Shown: piece after piece, positions 1 to 7,157 of the stretch
How the letters are laid out: every line of letters starts with the position of its first letter
Numbering within the stretch: position 1 is the stretch's first letter
DNA from: Parapusillimonas granuli
Lineage (GTDB): Bacteria; Pseudomonadota; Gammaproteobacteria; Burkholderiales; Burkholderiaceae_B
Direction: 5' to 3'
NCBI RefSeq assembly: GCF_013416525.1
Contig: NZ_JACCEM010000007.1
Coordinates: forward strand, 186,001-250,000
Length of the DNA stretch: 64,000 nt
Made by a program: the position numbers and the translations under genes
The notes under the pieces: generated by a model
Told to the model about the DNA's origin: nothing
Database searches by the model: none
The model's input: only the letters and a program-made list of their open reading frames with translations

Positions 1-77
1 CGCCGGCGAAGGCGAGGGCCTTTCTTGAGCACCGCCAAGAGCCCGGAAGATGCGCCGCGAAGAGTGGAAAACGCCAT
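1..77 (-). CDS. spoT: (p)ppGpp synthetase/hydrolase SpoT, N-terminus only (cut by window edge)
   Basis: Only about 25 codons are visible, reading from the ATG at 77 toward the window start (MAFSTLRGASSGLLAVLKKG...). The reading frame stays open to the edge. It begins 18 bases after the rpoZ stop, with a GGGG stretch a few bases before the ATG as a weak ribosome-binding site. In beta- and gammaproteobacteria rpoZ is commonly followed by spoT, the bifunctional enzyme that makes and degrades (p)ppGpp. The call therefore rests on gene order; no catalytic domain lies in the window. Confidence 0.55.
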   Translation of the reverse strand, partial: MAFSTLRGASSGLLAVLKKGPRLRR

Positions 78-95
78 TGCTGCCCCGGCAAGAAA

Positions 96-299
96 TCAGG
101 TTGGGACTTTGCGCAGCATTTCCAGGCCGGTCACGCCGGCGGCGATTTCACGCAGGGCCGTGACGGTGGGCTTGTCTTTGGTTTCCAGCCGGGGCTCGTG
201 GCCTTGCGCCAACTCACGGGCGCGATAGGTGGCGGCCAGGGTGAGATTGAACCGGTTGGGAATTTTTTCCAGGCAGTCTTCGACGGTGATGCGGGCCAT
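96..299 (-). CDS. rpoZ: RNA polymerase omega subunit
   Basis: This 67-residue protein is the small omega subunit, which helps fold and recruit the beta' subunit of RNA polymerase and contributes to the ppGpp site. The N-terminal [17 protein letters not shown] signature, the following LxLAAxYRARxL stretch and a conserved [10 protein letters not shown] segment are typical of omega. It is short for the family (E. coli 91 residues), lacking much of the variable tail. It lies 32 bases after gmk and 18 bases before spoT, the usual gmk-rpoZ-spoT arrangement. Confidence 0.95.
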   Translation of the reverse strand: MARITVEDCLEKIPNRFNLTLAATYRARELAQGHEPRLETKDKPTVTALREIAAGVTGLEMLRKVPT

Positions 300-331
300 T
301 TTTTACCTATGAATCCGAGGGTTAGGAGATT

Positions 332-967
332 TCAGGCAACAGTCTTGCTGATGCCCAGTTGGGAAAAGAGTTCGGCGTTGCGGGCGGCTTGGGTGGCATA
401 GCGCAGGCGGGTTGCCGCGACGATTTGGCCAAGCTGCATGAGCGCGGTGCTAAACTCTTGATTAATAATAACATATTGGCACTCTGACACGTGCGACATC
501 TCGCTTCCCGCGGCCAGCAGCCGGCGGGCGATGACATGCGGCGCGTCTTGCCCGCGCTTGGTCAGGCGGGTTTCCAGGGCCTCGATGGAAGGCGGCAGGA
601 TGAAGATGCCGATGGCTTCGGGATGGCGGCGGCGCACCTGCCGCGCGCCCTGCCAATCGATTTCGAGCAGGACGTCTTTGCCTTCGCTCATGGCCTGCTC
701 GACGCGGTCGCGGGGGGTGCCGTAGAAGTTGCCGTGCACTTCGGCCCATTCCAGCAGGGCGTCGTCGTCGCGCAGGGCCTGGAACGCTTCGTGGGTGACG
801 AACCGGTAGTGTTTGTCGTGTTCTTCGCCGGGCCGTGGCGTGCGGGTGGTGCACGAGATGGACAGAACCAGCGACGGGTCTTCGGCCAGCAGGGCGTTCA
901 CCAGGCTGGATTTACCCGCGCCGCTGGGGGCGACGATCATGAATATGTTGCCAGAGTAGGACGACAT
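332..967 (-). CDS. gmk: Guanylate kinase
   Basis: The gene encodes a 211-residue cytosolic enzyme that phosphorylates GMP to GDP with ATP, feeding GTP and (p)ppGpp pools. The P-loop APSGAGKSS is at residues 13-21, followed by the GMP-binding [11 protein letters not shown] segment and the FYGTP motif. The frame is open further upstream, but the ATG at 967 starts the protein at the family's usual point just before the P-loop, so the 32-codon extension was rejected. It probably shares a transcript with rpoZ and spoT. The yicC-type gene that often precedes gmk is absent; a 113-aa unknown is there instead. Confidence 0.96.
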   Translation of the reverse strand: MSSYSGNIFMIVAPSGAGKSSLVNALLAEDPSLVLSISCTTRTPRPGEEHDKHYRFVTHEAFQALRDDDALLEWAEVHGNFYGTPRDRVEQAMSEGKDVLLEIDWQGARQVRRRHPEAIGIFILPPSIEALETRLTKRGQDAPHVIARRLLAAGSEMSHVSECQYVIINQEFSTALMQLGQIVAATRLRYATQAARNAELFSQLGISKTVA

Positions 968-997
968 GGGATTGTTTGGTTTGCGACGAGAGTGGCA

Positions 998-1003
998 AGG
1001 ATA
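998..1003 (-). promoter_or_regulatory. Possible extended -10 promoter for gmk
   Basis: On the minus strand the 92-base gap before gmk contains TGCTATCCT, an extended -10 form (TGn followed by TATCCT), 31 bases before the gmk ATG. No good -35 is seen at 16-18 bases. It could let gmk-rpoZ-spoT be transcribed apart from the upstream methyltransferase genes. Confidence 0.35.
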
Positions 1004-1059
1004 GCAAATCCTTGGCCGGCGCACCGAATTCTTTGCCGGCGGAGGCGGCGCCGGAAGCT

Positions 1060-1401
1060 TCAATGCCGAGGCTCGGCCGCCCCCTCGTCCTGCCCGAGTT
1101 CCTCCAGCGCGCTCAGATAGGCCTGCCGATTGCCGCAGAGAAAAATCGCGGCGTCTCCCTGATTCATGTTGAAGGCGATGTCCTGAACCTGCTCGCGCGC
1201 TTCACCCGGTTGGCCGATGGCCGTGACATGCACATCGCCGTCCTGCTCGAACTGCTCGCGCGGCACGAAATCCGCCACCAGATTGATGTCCGGCGGGCTC
1301 ACCACGACATAGGCCCGGAATTGCAGGTCCTCCATCGTCACGTCCAGCACGACCCCGTGCTCCAAGGTGTCGACGATGCGGCTGACAGGAATGATGCTCA
1401 T
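1060..1401 (-). CDS. Uncharacterised 113-aa acidic protein
   Basis: I do not recognise this family. The protein is acidic and probably cytosolic: there is no signal peptide or membrane segment. It opens with [16 protein letters not shown] and has a central beta-rich stretch rich in Val. A Cys-Gly-Asn motif near the C-terminus could be a structural turn. The ATG at 1401 was chosen because it overlaps the stop of the upstream methyltransferase in an ATGA arrangement, indicating translational coupling. The longer open frame back to 1518 would overlap that gene heavily and was rejected. The tight coupling suggests a shared job with the methyltransferase, but nothing in the sequence names it. Confidence 0.75.
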   Translation of the reverse strand: MSIIPVSRIVDTLEHGVVLDVTMEDLQFRAYVVVSPPDINLVADFVPREQFEQDGDVHVTAIGQPGEAREQVQDIAFNMNQGDAAIFLCGNRQAYLSALEELGQDEGAAEPRH

Positions 1402-2030
1402 GGCGCGGGCGGCCCCAGTTTGTGTGTCTTGAAGGAAAACGTGGAAATATTGGCCGGAGGCAGATTGGCCCAGACGATGGTCGAGGCGATTTCCTCGGCG
1501 CGCAGGAAATCGCGCCACCCCGGACGGCGCAGATTGTACGTGAATTGCACGGCCACCCCGTCATCGTTCAGGAGCATGCGCCACTGGTCCAGGATCGCGC
1601 GGCTGATGGGCGCCGGCAGGGAGCACAGCGGAAGGCTGGACACGATGGCGCGGATTTTCTCGCCCTGGGGAAGAAGCAGGCTCAGGTCCGCCGCGCTGCC
1701 GTGGATCACCCGGATATCCGGAAAGCGGTCCCGCAGGCGCTGCACGAAGCCGCCGGAGAGCTCGATGACGACGAGCCGGTCGGGCGGAACGCCGCGTTCG
1801 AGCAACGCGCGCGTGACCGCGCCCGTGCCGCCGCCCAGTTCCACCACCAGTCCGTCGCCCTCGGGCACCTGGCCAGCCATGCGGCGCGCCAGATAGGGAG
1901 AACTGGGACAGACGGCGCCGATGGCGCCCGGCTTCGCGCAGAGTTCCTGCAGGAAGACGCCCGGCGCCAGGTTCTTCAGAAAATGCGCCACGCGCCGGGG
2001 ATGCCCGAGCTTCAGTAATCGATACACCAT
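1398..2030 (-). CDS. SAM-dependent methyltransferase, phospholipid N-methyltransferase (PmtA)-like
   Basis: A 210-residue class I methyltransferase. The SAM-binding glycine-rich motif VVELGGGTGAV is at residues 62-72, with an acidic residue closing beta-2 (VIELSGG) and a later SSLPLCSLP motif like those in rRNA-adenine and phosphatidylethanolamine N-methyltransferases. The N-terminal segment (VAHFLKNLAPGVFLQEL...) and overall length fit the Rhodobacter/Sinorhizobium PmtA type, which methylates phosphatidylethanolamine toward phosphatidylcholine at the membrane surface. That activity is inferred from family resemblance. Its stop overlaps the next gene's ATG. A GGAG motif lies about 14 bases before the start, which is rather far. 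Confidence 0.75.
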   Translation of the reverse strand: MVYRLLKLGHPRRVAHFLKNLAPGVFLQELCAKPGAIGAVCPSSPYLARRMAGQVPEGDGLVVELGGGTGAVTRALLERGVPPDRLVVIELSGGFVQRLRDRFPDIRVIHGSAADLSLLLPQGEKIRAIVSSLPLCSLPAPISRAILDQWRMLLNDDGVAVQFTYNLRRPGWRDFLRAEEIASTIVWANLPPANISTFSFKTHKLGPPAP

Positions 2031-2108
2031 GCTGCCGTCGTCTCCGTGAAAGAGTGCTTACGTTAACAGCAGACCGTTCAGAGCGGGTGTCGATTTGTAA
2101 GCCCGAAA

Positions 2109-2130
2109 CCGCCGGGCGCCGCGCCGGCGG
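2109..2130 (-). terminator. GC-rich hairpin downstream of xthA
   Basis: CCGCCGG at 2109-2115 pairs with CCGGCGG at 2124-2130 around an 8-base loop. On the minus strand only three T residues follow, so it would be a weak terminator between xthA and the methyltransferase. The rest of the 157-base gap holds no gene that I can see. Confidence 0.35.
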
Positions 2131-2187
2131 GCGTGGCGTTCTGCCTCACGCGAAAGTATATATTCCGGGAGGGATTCGTGGCGGCTT

Positions 2188-2982
2188 TCATGCCGGCGCG
2201 CGCGCCCAGTCCAGCGTCGCAATGACGGGCGCGTGGTCGGACGGCTGCTCGTTCGCCCGGGGCTTGCGGTCGACGACGCAGGCCGCGCAGTAAGGGCGCA
2301 GCGCCTCGGACAGCAGGACATGGTCGATGCGCAGGCCGGCGTTCCTGCGGAAGGCATAGCGGCGATAGTCCCACCAGGTGAAGGTCTTTTCTTCCTGCTC
2401 GAACATCCGGAAGGCGTCGGTCAGGCCGAGCCCGATCAGATCGCGGAAGGCGCTGCGCTCGGGCTCGGAGACCAGGACTTCGCCTTCCCATTTGGCGGGG
2501 TCGTGCACGTCTTCGTCGGCGGGCGCGATGTTGTAGTCGCCCAGGATGGCCAGGCGCGGATAGCGCTGCAGCTCCCGTTCCAGCCAGGCCCGCAGGGCGC
2601 CGAACCATCGGAGCTTGTATTCGTATTTGTCGCTGCCCACGGCCTGCCCGTTGGGACAGTAGGCGCTGATGACGCGGATCGCGCCGACGGGGCTGTCCAG
2701 GGTGGTGGCGAGCAGCCGCTGCTGGGGGTCTTCGTAGTCCGGGATGTTGCGCTGCACGTCGGAGCATTCGGCCTTGGTGATGACGGCGACGCCGTTGTAG
2801 GTCTTTTGGCCCGCCCATTTGGCCCGGTAGCCGATTTCGGTGAAAGCGTCCAGCGGGAAGCTGTCGTCCGCGAGCTTGAGCTCCTGCAGGCAGAGCGCCT
2901 CGACGGGATTGTCCCCCAGCCAATCCAGTACCTGCGGCAGGCGTACTTTAAGGGAGTTGACGTTCCAGGTGGCTAGCTTCAC
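2188..2982 (-). CDS. xthA: Exodeoxyribonuclease III (AP endonuclease)
   Basis: A 264-residue EEP-fold enzyme that cuts 5' of abasic sites and has 3'-5' exonuclease and 3'-phosphatase activity in base-excision repair. The expected residues are all visible: Asn7 in WNVNSLKVR, Glu34 in LQELKL, Tyr108 in SAYCPNG, Asp149/Asn151 in GDYNIAP, Asp220 in RIDHVL and Asp249-His250 in SDHAPV. Length matches E. coli Xth (268). The start is a GTG at 2982; the nearest ATG upstream is immediately followed by a stop. It is transcribed divergently from the small gene at 3103, with a 120-base shared upstream region. Confidence 0.95.
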   Translation of the reverse strand: MKLATWNVNSLKVRLPQVLDWLGDNPVEALCLQELKLADDSFPLDAFTEIGYRAKWAGQKTYNGVAVITKAECSDVQRNIPDYEDPQQRLLATTLDSPVGAIRVISAYCPNGQAVGSDKYEYKLRWFGALRAWLERELQRYPRLAILGDYNIAPADEDVHDPAKWEGEVLVSEPERSAFRDLIGLGLTDAFRMFEQEEKTFTWWDYRRYAFRRNAGLRIDHVLLSEALRPYCAACVVDRKPRANEQPSDHAPVIATLDWARAPA

Positions 2983-3037
2983 ATTGAATCCATTTATGTA
3001 AGTAGTTGAGCTGATTGGCTTTATTTATGCCGATGGA

Positions 3038-3075
3038 GTACCCTGTAGGGGTACGAGGGCGCGGGGTGCGCCCTC
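3038..3075 (+). promoter_or_regulatory. Two adjacent hairpins in the leader of the 47-aa gene
   Basis: GTACCC (3038-3043) pairs with GGGTAC (3049-3054) around a 5-base loop. Directly abutting it, GAGGGCGC (3055-3062) pairs with GCGCCCTC (3068-3075) around GGGGT. Both arms are perfect and the second ends 14 bases before the AAGGAGA ribosome-binding site of the gene at 3103. The short T-run after the second hairpin (CTGCCTTTG) is weak for termination, so a stabilising or regulatory leader is as likely as an attenuator. Confidence 0.5.
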
Positions 3076-3102
3076 TGCCTTTGTATTGCAAGGAGATCTA
3101 GC

Positions 3103-3246
3103 ATGGCAACCAAACCGACTGCGAAAAAGCAGCCTTTTGTGATCGAGCCGCTCAATTGGGTGGCGCCGAGCGTGGCCCGCGATGAATCGGACGAGCGCAA
3201 AGAAACTACCGAAAAGCCCGCCCAGAAGCAGGAAGACCAAGAATAA
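3103..3246 (+). CDS. Uncharacterised 47-aa small protein
   Basis: A short open frame (MATKPTAKKQPF... to ...QKQEDQE) with a strong ribosome-binding site AAGGAGA 7 bases before its ATG, and its own strong terminator 28 bases after the stop. The N-terminus is lysine-rich, a short middle part (FVIEPLNWVAPSVA) is mildly hydrophobic, and the C-terminal half is charged and probably disordered. No family is recognised. A longer open frame beginning at 3182 in another phase runs over its end into the downstream gene, but that frame lacks a ribosome-binding site. A function cannot be given; it behaves like a genuine small, well-translated gene. Confidence 0.65.
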   Translation: MATKPTAKKQPFVIEPLNWVAPSVARDESDERKETTEKPAQKQEDQE

Positions 3247-3274
3247 GCAGCTTGCGCCCGGGCGGCATCGCACA

Positions 3275-3304
3275 CGGCGGGGGCCGGCCCCCGCCGTTTT
3301 TTTT
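3275..3304 (+). terminator. Strong rho-independent terminator
   Basis: A perfect 11-bp inverted repeat (CGGCGGGGGCC / GGCCCCCGCCG, 3275-3296) is followed directly by eight T residues (3297-3304). It ends the 47-aa gene and isolates it from the next gene, whose ATG is at 3371. Confidence 0.9.
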
Positions 3305-3370
3305 CGCCGCCATGATAGCGCGTTACCATTCACTTTTCATCTTGTCCCACCCGATACGGCGGATCACGCA

Positions 3371-4141
3371 ATGACTGAAGCGGAACCATGGCTGGACGAC
3401 GAACCGACGCTTTCCGAGGAGGGCGGGGTGCGCTACCTGCATTTCGGCACCGAATGGGTGCAGGGCGCGATGCGCGTTTCCAGGCCGGCCGAACTGGTCC
3501 TGGCCTATACGCAGCAAATGATGGCATGGCTGCTTTTTCTTGAGCCTTCCCGGCGCGACCACGTGGGCATATTGGGCCTGGGCGCCGGATCGCTGCTGCG
3601 CTACACCCTGAAATACACCTCCGCGTCCGTGCGCACGGCCGAATGGAATCCCGCCGTCACGGCCATATGCCGGGCCTACTTCCGGCTGCCCGAGACGCCG
3701 CGCTCCGTCATCGATCACTGCGACGCGGCCCTGTGGGTGCAGGAGCCGGGCAATTTCGGCCGGTACATGGCCTTGATGGTCGATCTCTACGACGCATCGG
3801 CGCAAGGCCCGGTCCGCGACACCGTGGCCTTCTATGAAGGATGCCATCGGGCGCTGGCGGACGCCGGCGTCATGACCGTCAACCTGTTCGGCGACCACGC
3901 CAGCTTCCCGCGCAACCTGGACAACATCCGCGCGGCCTTCGACGGCAGGGTGCTGGAGCTGCCCGAAATCGATGCCGGAAACCGCATCGTCCTGGCCTTC
4001 AAGGGGCCGGTCCTGGACATCACGGCCGGGCAGCTGCTCGAACGCGCCGAGCTCGTCGAAGCGGAATACGGCTTGCCCGCGCGCCGCTGGGCGAAGGCGC
4101 TGCTGGCGGGCCAGGGCTGGCGCGGCTCGCTGGCCGTGTAG
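3371..4141 (+). CDS. Spermidine synthase-like protein (methyltransferase fold)
   Basis: A 256-residue Rossmann-fold protein resembling the polyamine aminopropyltransferase superfamily. The nucleotide-binding turn reads GLGAGSLLRY (residues 69-78) rather than the GGGDGG of true spermidine synthases. The catalytic loop is represented by VDLYDASAQGP (Asp138, Asp141), not the usual DSTDP. It is therefore likely a spermidine-synthase-like protein of unknown substrate, common in betaproteobacteria. The ATG at 3371 was chosen because the frame upstream runs across the terminator and the end of the preceding gene. No downstream partner is tightly linked, so it may be monocistronic. Confidence 0.75.
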   Translation: MTEAEPWLDDEPTLSEEGGVRYLHFGTEWVQGAMRVSRPAELVLAYTQQMMAWLLFLEPSRRDHVGILGLGAGSLLRYTLKYTSASVRTAEWNPAVTAICRAYFRLPETPRSVIDHCDAALWVQEPGNFGRYMALMVDLYDASAQGPVRDTVAFYEGCHRALADAGVMTVNLFGDHASFPRNLDNIRAAFDGRVLELPEIDAGNRIVLAFKGPVLDITAGQLLERAELVEAEYGLPARRWAKALLAGQGWRGSLAV

Positions 4142-4276
4142 CGCGCGCCCGGCGCGTCGCGATTGCCAGGGATTTCCCTTGGGCCATTGCGTGGGCGAAC
4201 GCGTTAGACTTACGCCCATCCGGGCGCGTTTGCGGGCGCGCCGTTTCATTCCAAGATCCTAAGCAAGGAGTTACAC

Positions 4277-5245
4277 ATGAGGTTTAGCAAGTCGGCAAAA
4301 CTGGCTTTGGGCGCTATGGCGGTCATGGGTGCACTGGCGCATTCATCGGTATTCGCCCAATCGGTGGCCGTCACGTCCATCGTCGAGCACCCCGCGCTGG
4401 ACTCCATCAAGGACGGCGTGAAAGACACGCTGAACAAGGCCGGCTATACCGAGGCCAAGGGCCTGAAATGGCAGTTCCAGACCGCGCAGGGCAATACGGC
4501 CATCGCCGCGCAGATCGCGCGCAAGTTCGTCGGCGACAAGCCCGACGTCATCGTCGCCATCGCCACGCCGTCGGCGCAGGCCGTCGTAGCGGCCACCAAG
4601 TCCATACCGGTCGTCTATTCGGCGGTCACCGATCCCGTCGCGGCGCAGCTGGTCCAGTCCATGGCGCCGTCCGGCACCAACGTCGCCGGCGTCTCCGACG
4701 CGCTGGCGCTGGAAAAGCAGGTCGATCTCATCAAGAAGGTCGTGCCCGACGCCAAGCGCGTCGGCATGGTCTACAACCCGGGCGAAGCCAATTCCGTCGT
4801 GGTGGTCAAGCAGATGCGTGAACTGCTCGCCAAGGCGGGCATGTCGCTGGTGGAGGCCACCGCGGCCCGCACCGTCGACGTCGGCGCCGCCGCGCGCAGC
4901 CTGGTCGGCAAGGTGGACGTCATCTACACCAATACCGACAACAACGTCGTTTCCGCCTACGAATCGCTGGTCAAGGTGGGCGTCGATGCCAAGATTCCGC
5001 TCATCGCCTCGGATACCGACAGCGTCAAGCGCGGCGCCATCGCCGCCCTGGGGGTCAATTACTACGACCTGGGCGTGCAGACGGGCAAGATGGTCATCAA
5101 GATCCTGAAGGGCCAGAAGCCGGGCGAAATGGCCTCCGAGACCAGCGACAAGCTCGAACTCTTCGTCAACCCGGGCGCGGCCAAGAAGCAGGGGGTGACG
5201 CTGTCCGACGCCTTCGTCAAGTCGGCGACCCAGGTCGTGGAATAA
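4277..5245 (+). CDS. ABC transporter substrate-binding protein (PF04392/TrpX-type)
   Basis: A 322-residue periplasmic binding protein. A typical signal peptide occupies residues 1-27, with likely cleavage at VFA-QS. The mature part begins VAVTSIVEHPALDSIKDG, the hallmark of the ABC_sub_bind family, with PDVIVAIATPSAQA and NVAGVSD segments further on. Some members import tryptophan (TrpX) or other amino acids; the substrate here cannot be read from the sequence. AAGGAG lies 7 bases before the ATG. It is followed by a terminator-like hairpin, then the permease and ATPase genes, making a complete importer in the usual order. Confidence 0.9.
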   Translation: MRFSKSAKLALGAMAVMGALAHSSVFAQSVAVTSIVEHPALDSIKDGVKDTLNKAGYTEAKGLKWQFQTAQGNTAIAAQIARKFVGDKPDVIVAIATPSAQAVVAATKSIPVVYSAVTDPVAAQLVQSMAPSGTNVAGVSDALALEKQVDLIKKVVPDAKRVGMVYNPGEANSVVVVKQMRELLAKAGMSLVEATAARTVDVGAAARSLVGKVDVIYTNTDNNVVSAYESLVKVGVDAKIPLIASDTDSVKRGAIAALGVNYYDLGVQTGKMVIKILKGQKPGEMASETSDKLELFVNPGAAKKQGVTLSDAFVKSATQVVE

Positions 5246-5280
5246 AATCGGCCTCGGCATATAAAATTTCAGGTCCGTTG

Positions 5281-5320
5281 AACAGGCGGGTTGTGCCGAA
5301 CACCCCGCCTGTTCGTTTTT
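5281..5320 (+). terminator. Intra-operon terminator/attenuator between binding protein and permease
   Basis: AACAGGCGGG (5281-5290) pairs perfectly with CCCGCCTGTT (5304-5313); five T residues follow at 5316-5320. It lies 35 bases after the binding-protein stop and 18 bases before the permease ATG. Partial read-through would give far more binding protein than membrane components, as many ABC operons need. Confidence 0.8.
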
Positions 5321-5338
5321 GTCTTCTCTAGCCCGAAC

Positions 5339-6229
5339 ATGTCTATCTACTCACTGTGGGGCGCACTCGAAATCGGCCTGATCTTCGGTCTGGTCGCCTT
5401 GGGCGTGCTCATTTCCTTCCGTCTGCTCCGGTTTCCGGACCTGACGGTCGACGGCAGCTTCCCCTTGGGCGGCGCCACGGCGGCCACGCTGATTTCGCTG
5501 GGCATGGACCCCTTCACGTCCACCCTCATCGCCAGCCTGGCGGGCGCCGTGGCGGGCATGATCACCGGCTGGCTGAACGTGAAGCTCAAGATTATGGACT
5601 TGCTGGCCAGCATCCTGATGATGATCGCGCTGTATTCCATCAATCTGCGCATCATGGGCCGGCCCAACGTGCCGCTCATCTCCGAGCCCACGGTCTTCAC
5701 CATGCTGCAGCCCGAAGGGGTCACCGACTACATCATGCGGCCGCTCATCCTGCTGGTCCTGGTGATCGTCATCAAGTTCGTCCTGGACTGGTATTTCGCG
5801 ACGCAGGCGGGCCTGGCCATGCGCGCGACGGGGTCCAATCCCCGCATGGCGCGGGCGCAGGGGGTGGCCACCGGCAATCGCGTCCTGGTGGGCATGGGCA
5901 TCTCGAACGCGCTGTGCGCCCTGGCGGGCGCGCTGTTCGCGCAGTCGCAGGGCGGAGCGGACATCTCCATGGGCATAGGCACCATCGTCATCGGCCTGGC
6001 CGCCGTCATCGTCGGGGAAAGCATCATGCCGTCGCGCAAGATGGTCGTCATCACCCTGGCCGTCATCGTCGGGGCGGTCCTGTACCGCTTTTTCATCGCG
6101 CTGGCGCTGAACGCCGATTTCGTGGGCCTGAAGGCGCAAGACCTGAATCTGGTCACGGCGCTGCTGGTCACCTTCGCGCTGGTCATACCGCTGCTCAAGC
6201 AGCGCCTGCGCGGCAAGAAGGGGGGCTGA
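5339..6229 (+). CDS. ABC transporter permease
   Basis: A 296-residue integral inner-membrane protein with about nine hydrophobic segments spread evenly from residue 5 to 290. It belongs to the branched-chain-amino-acid/sugar type of permease (BPD_transp_2). The cytoplasmic loop GLAMRATGSNPRMARAQGV fits the ATPase-contact loop of this family. The ATG at 5339 was preferred over an upstream start because the extra 16 codons would run through the terminator hairpin. It forms the channel for the binding protein encoded upstream; the ATPase gene follows after 4 bases. Confidence 0.92.
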   Translation: MSIYSLWGALEIGLIFGLVALGVLISFRLLRFPDLTVDGSFPLGGATAATLISLGMDPFTSTLIASLAGAVAGMITGWLNVKLKIMDLLASILMMIALYSINLRIMGRPNVPLISEPTVFTMLQPEGVTDYIMRPLILLVLVIVIKFVLDWYFATQAGLAMRATGSNPRMARAQGVATGNRVLVGMGISNALCALAGALFAQSQGGADISMGIGTIVIGLAAVIVGESIMPSRKMVVITLAVIVGAVLYRFFIALALNADFVGLKAQDLNLVTALLVTFALVIPLLKQRLRGKKGG

Positions 6230-6233
6230 CGCC

Positions 6234-7028
6234 ATGCTGAGCGCGAAGAACATCCACATCACCTTCAACGCGGGCACGCCCATCGAGACCCGCGCCCTGC
6301 GGGGGCTGTCGCTGGAAATCCCCACCGGGCAATTCGTGACCGTCATCGGCTCCAACGGGGCCGGGAAATCCACCTTCCTCAATGCGGTGTCGGGCGACAT
6401 CCCCATCGATTCCGGCAGCATCGCCATCGACAACCAGGACGTCACCCGCCAGCCCGTCTGGGAAAGGGCGCGGCAGGTGGCCCGGGTCTTCCAGGATCCC
6501 ATGGCCGGCACCTGCGAAGACCTCACCATCGAAGAGAACATGGCGCTGGCGTCCTGCCGCGGCGAGCGCCGCGGCCTGGGCAGGGCGGTGCGCGCGTCCA
6601 TGCGCAATGAGTTCCGCGACCGCCTGGCCACGCTGGGGCTGGGGCTGGAGAACCGCCTCACCGACCGCATCGGGCTGCTGTCCGGAGGCCAGCGCCAGGC
6701 CGTGAGCCTGTTGATGGCCTCGATGCGTCCGTCGCGCATCCTGCTGCTGGACGAGCACACCGCCGCGCTGGATCCGCGCACGGCGGAATTCGTGCTGGAG
6801 CTCACCACCCGCATCGTGTCGGAAAGCAAGCTGACCACCATGATGGTGACCCACAGCATGCGCCAGGCGCTGGATGTCGGCGAGCGCACGGTGATGCTGC
6901 ACCAGGGCAATGTCGTGCTGGATGTGTCGGGGCCCGAGCGCCAGGGGCTGGACGTGCCCGACCTGCTCAGGATGTTCGAGCGGGTGCGCGGCGAGAAGCT
7001 CGCCGATGACGGGTTGCTTCTGAGCTGA
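6234..7028 (+). CDS. ABC transporter ATP-binding protein
   Basis: A 264-residue cytosolic ATPase that powers the importer encoded just upstream. The Walker A motif GSNGAGKST is at residues 39-47, the signature LSGGQRQ at 149-155, Walker B ILLLDE at 169-174, and the switch histidine in MVTHSMRQAL. The Walker B is followed by HTAALD, typical of this subfamily. It starts 4 bases after the permease stop and is surely co-transcribed and probably translationally coupled. Confidence 0.93.
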   Translation: MLSAKNIHITFNAGTPIETRALRGLSLEIPTGQFVTVIGSNGAGKSTFLNAVSGDIPIDSGSIAIDNQDVTRQPVWERARQVARVFQDPMAGTCEDLTIEENMALASCRGERRGLGRAVRASMRNEFRDRLATLGLGLENRLTDRIGLLSGGQRQAVSLLMASMRPSRILLLDEHTAALDPRTAEFVLELTTRIVSESKLTTMMVTHSMRQALDVGERTVMLHQGNVVLDVSGPERQGLDVPDLLRMFERVRGEKLADDGLLLS

Positions 7029-7080
7029 TGGTCCTGAAGCGGCCCGCCATGCCCTGAGGCCCGCCAACGCCGAAAGGCCG

Positions 7081-7110
7081 GCGGGGCCCCGGAAGCCGCC
7101 AGGGCCCCGC
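7081..7110 (+). terminator. GC-rich hairpin after the ABC operon
   Basis: GCGGGGCCC (7081-7089) pairs perfectly with GGGCCCCGC (7102-7110) around a 12-base loop, 52 bases after the ATPase stop. No T-tract follows, so any termination would be weak or factor-dependent. The remainder of the 129-base gap before ybhP shows no gene. Confidence 0.4.
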
Positions 7111-7157
7111 GGCATGATACTTGCTGCGTCGTCGCGAGCACGACTTCCGCAGGTGCC

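Noticed and set aside
3182-3370. N-terminal extension of the spermidine-synthase-like gene
   Set aside because: It would run across the 47-aa gene's end and through a strong terminator, and adds a basic, non-conserved stretch. The ATG at 3371 is better.
4142-4276. T-box or tryptophan-responsive leader before the ABC importer (suggested by the TrpX-like binding protein)
   Set aside because: No T-box sequence or specifier-like structure; only weak GC-rich pairings. T-boxes are mainly found outside proteobacteria.
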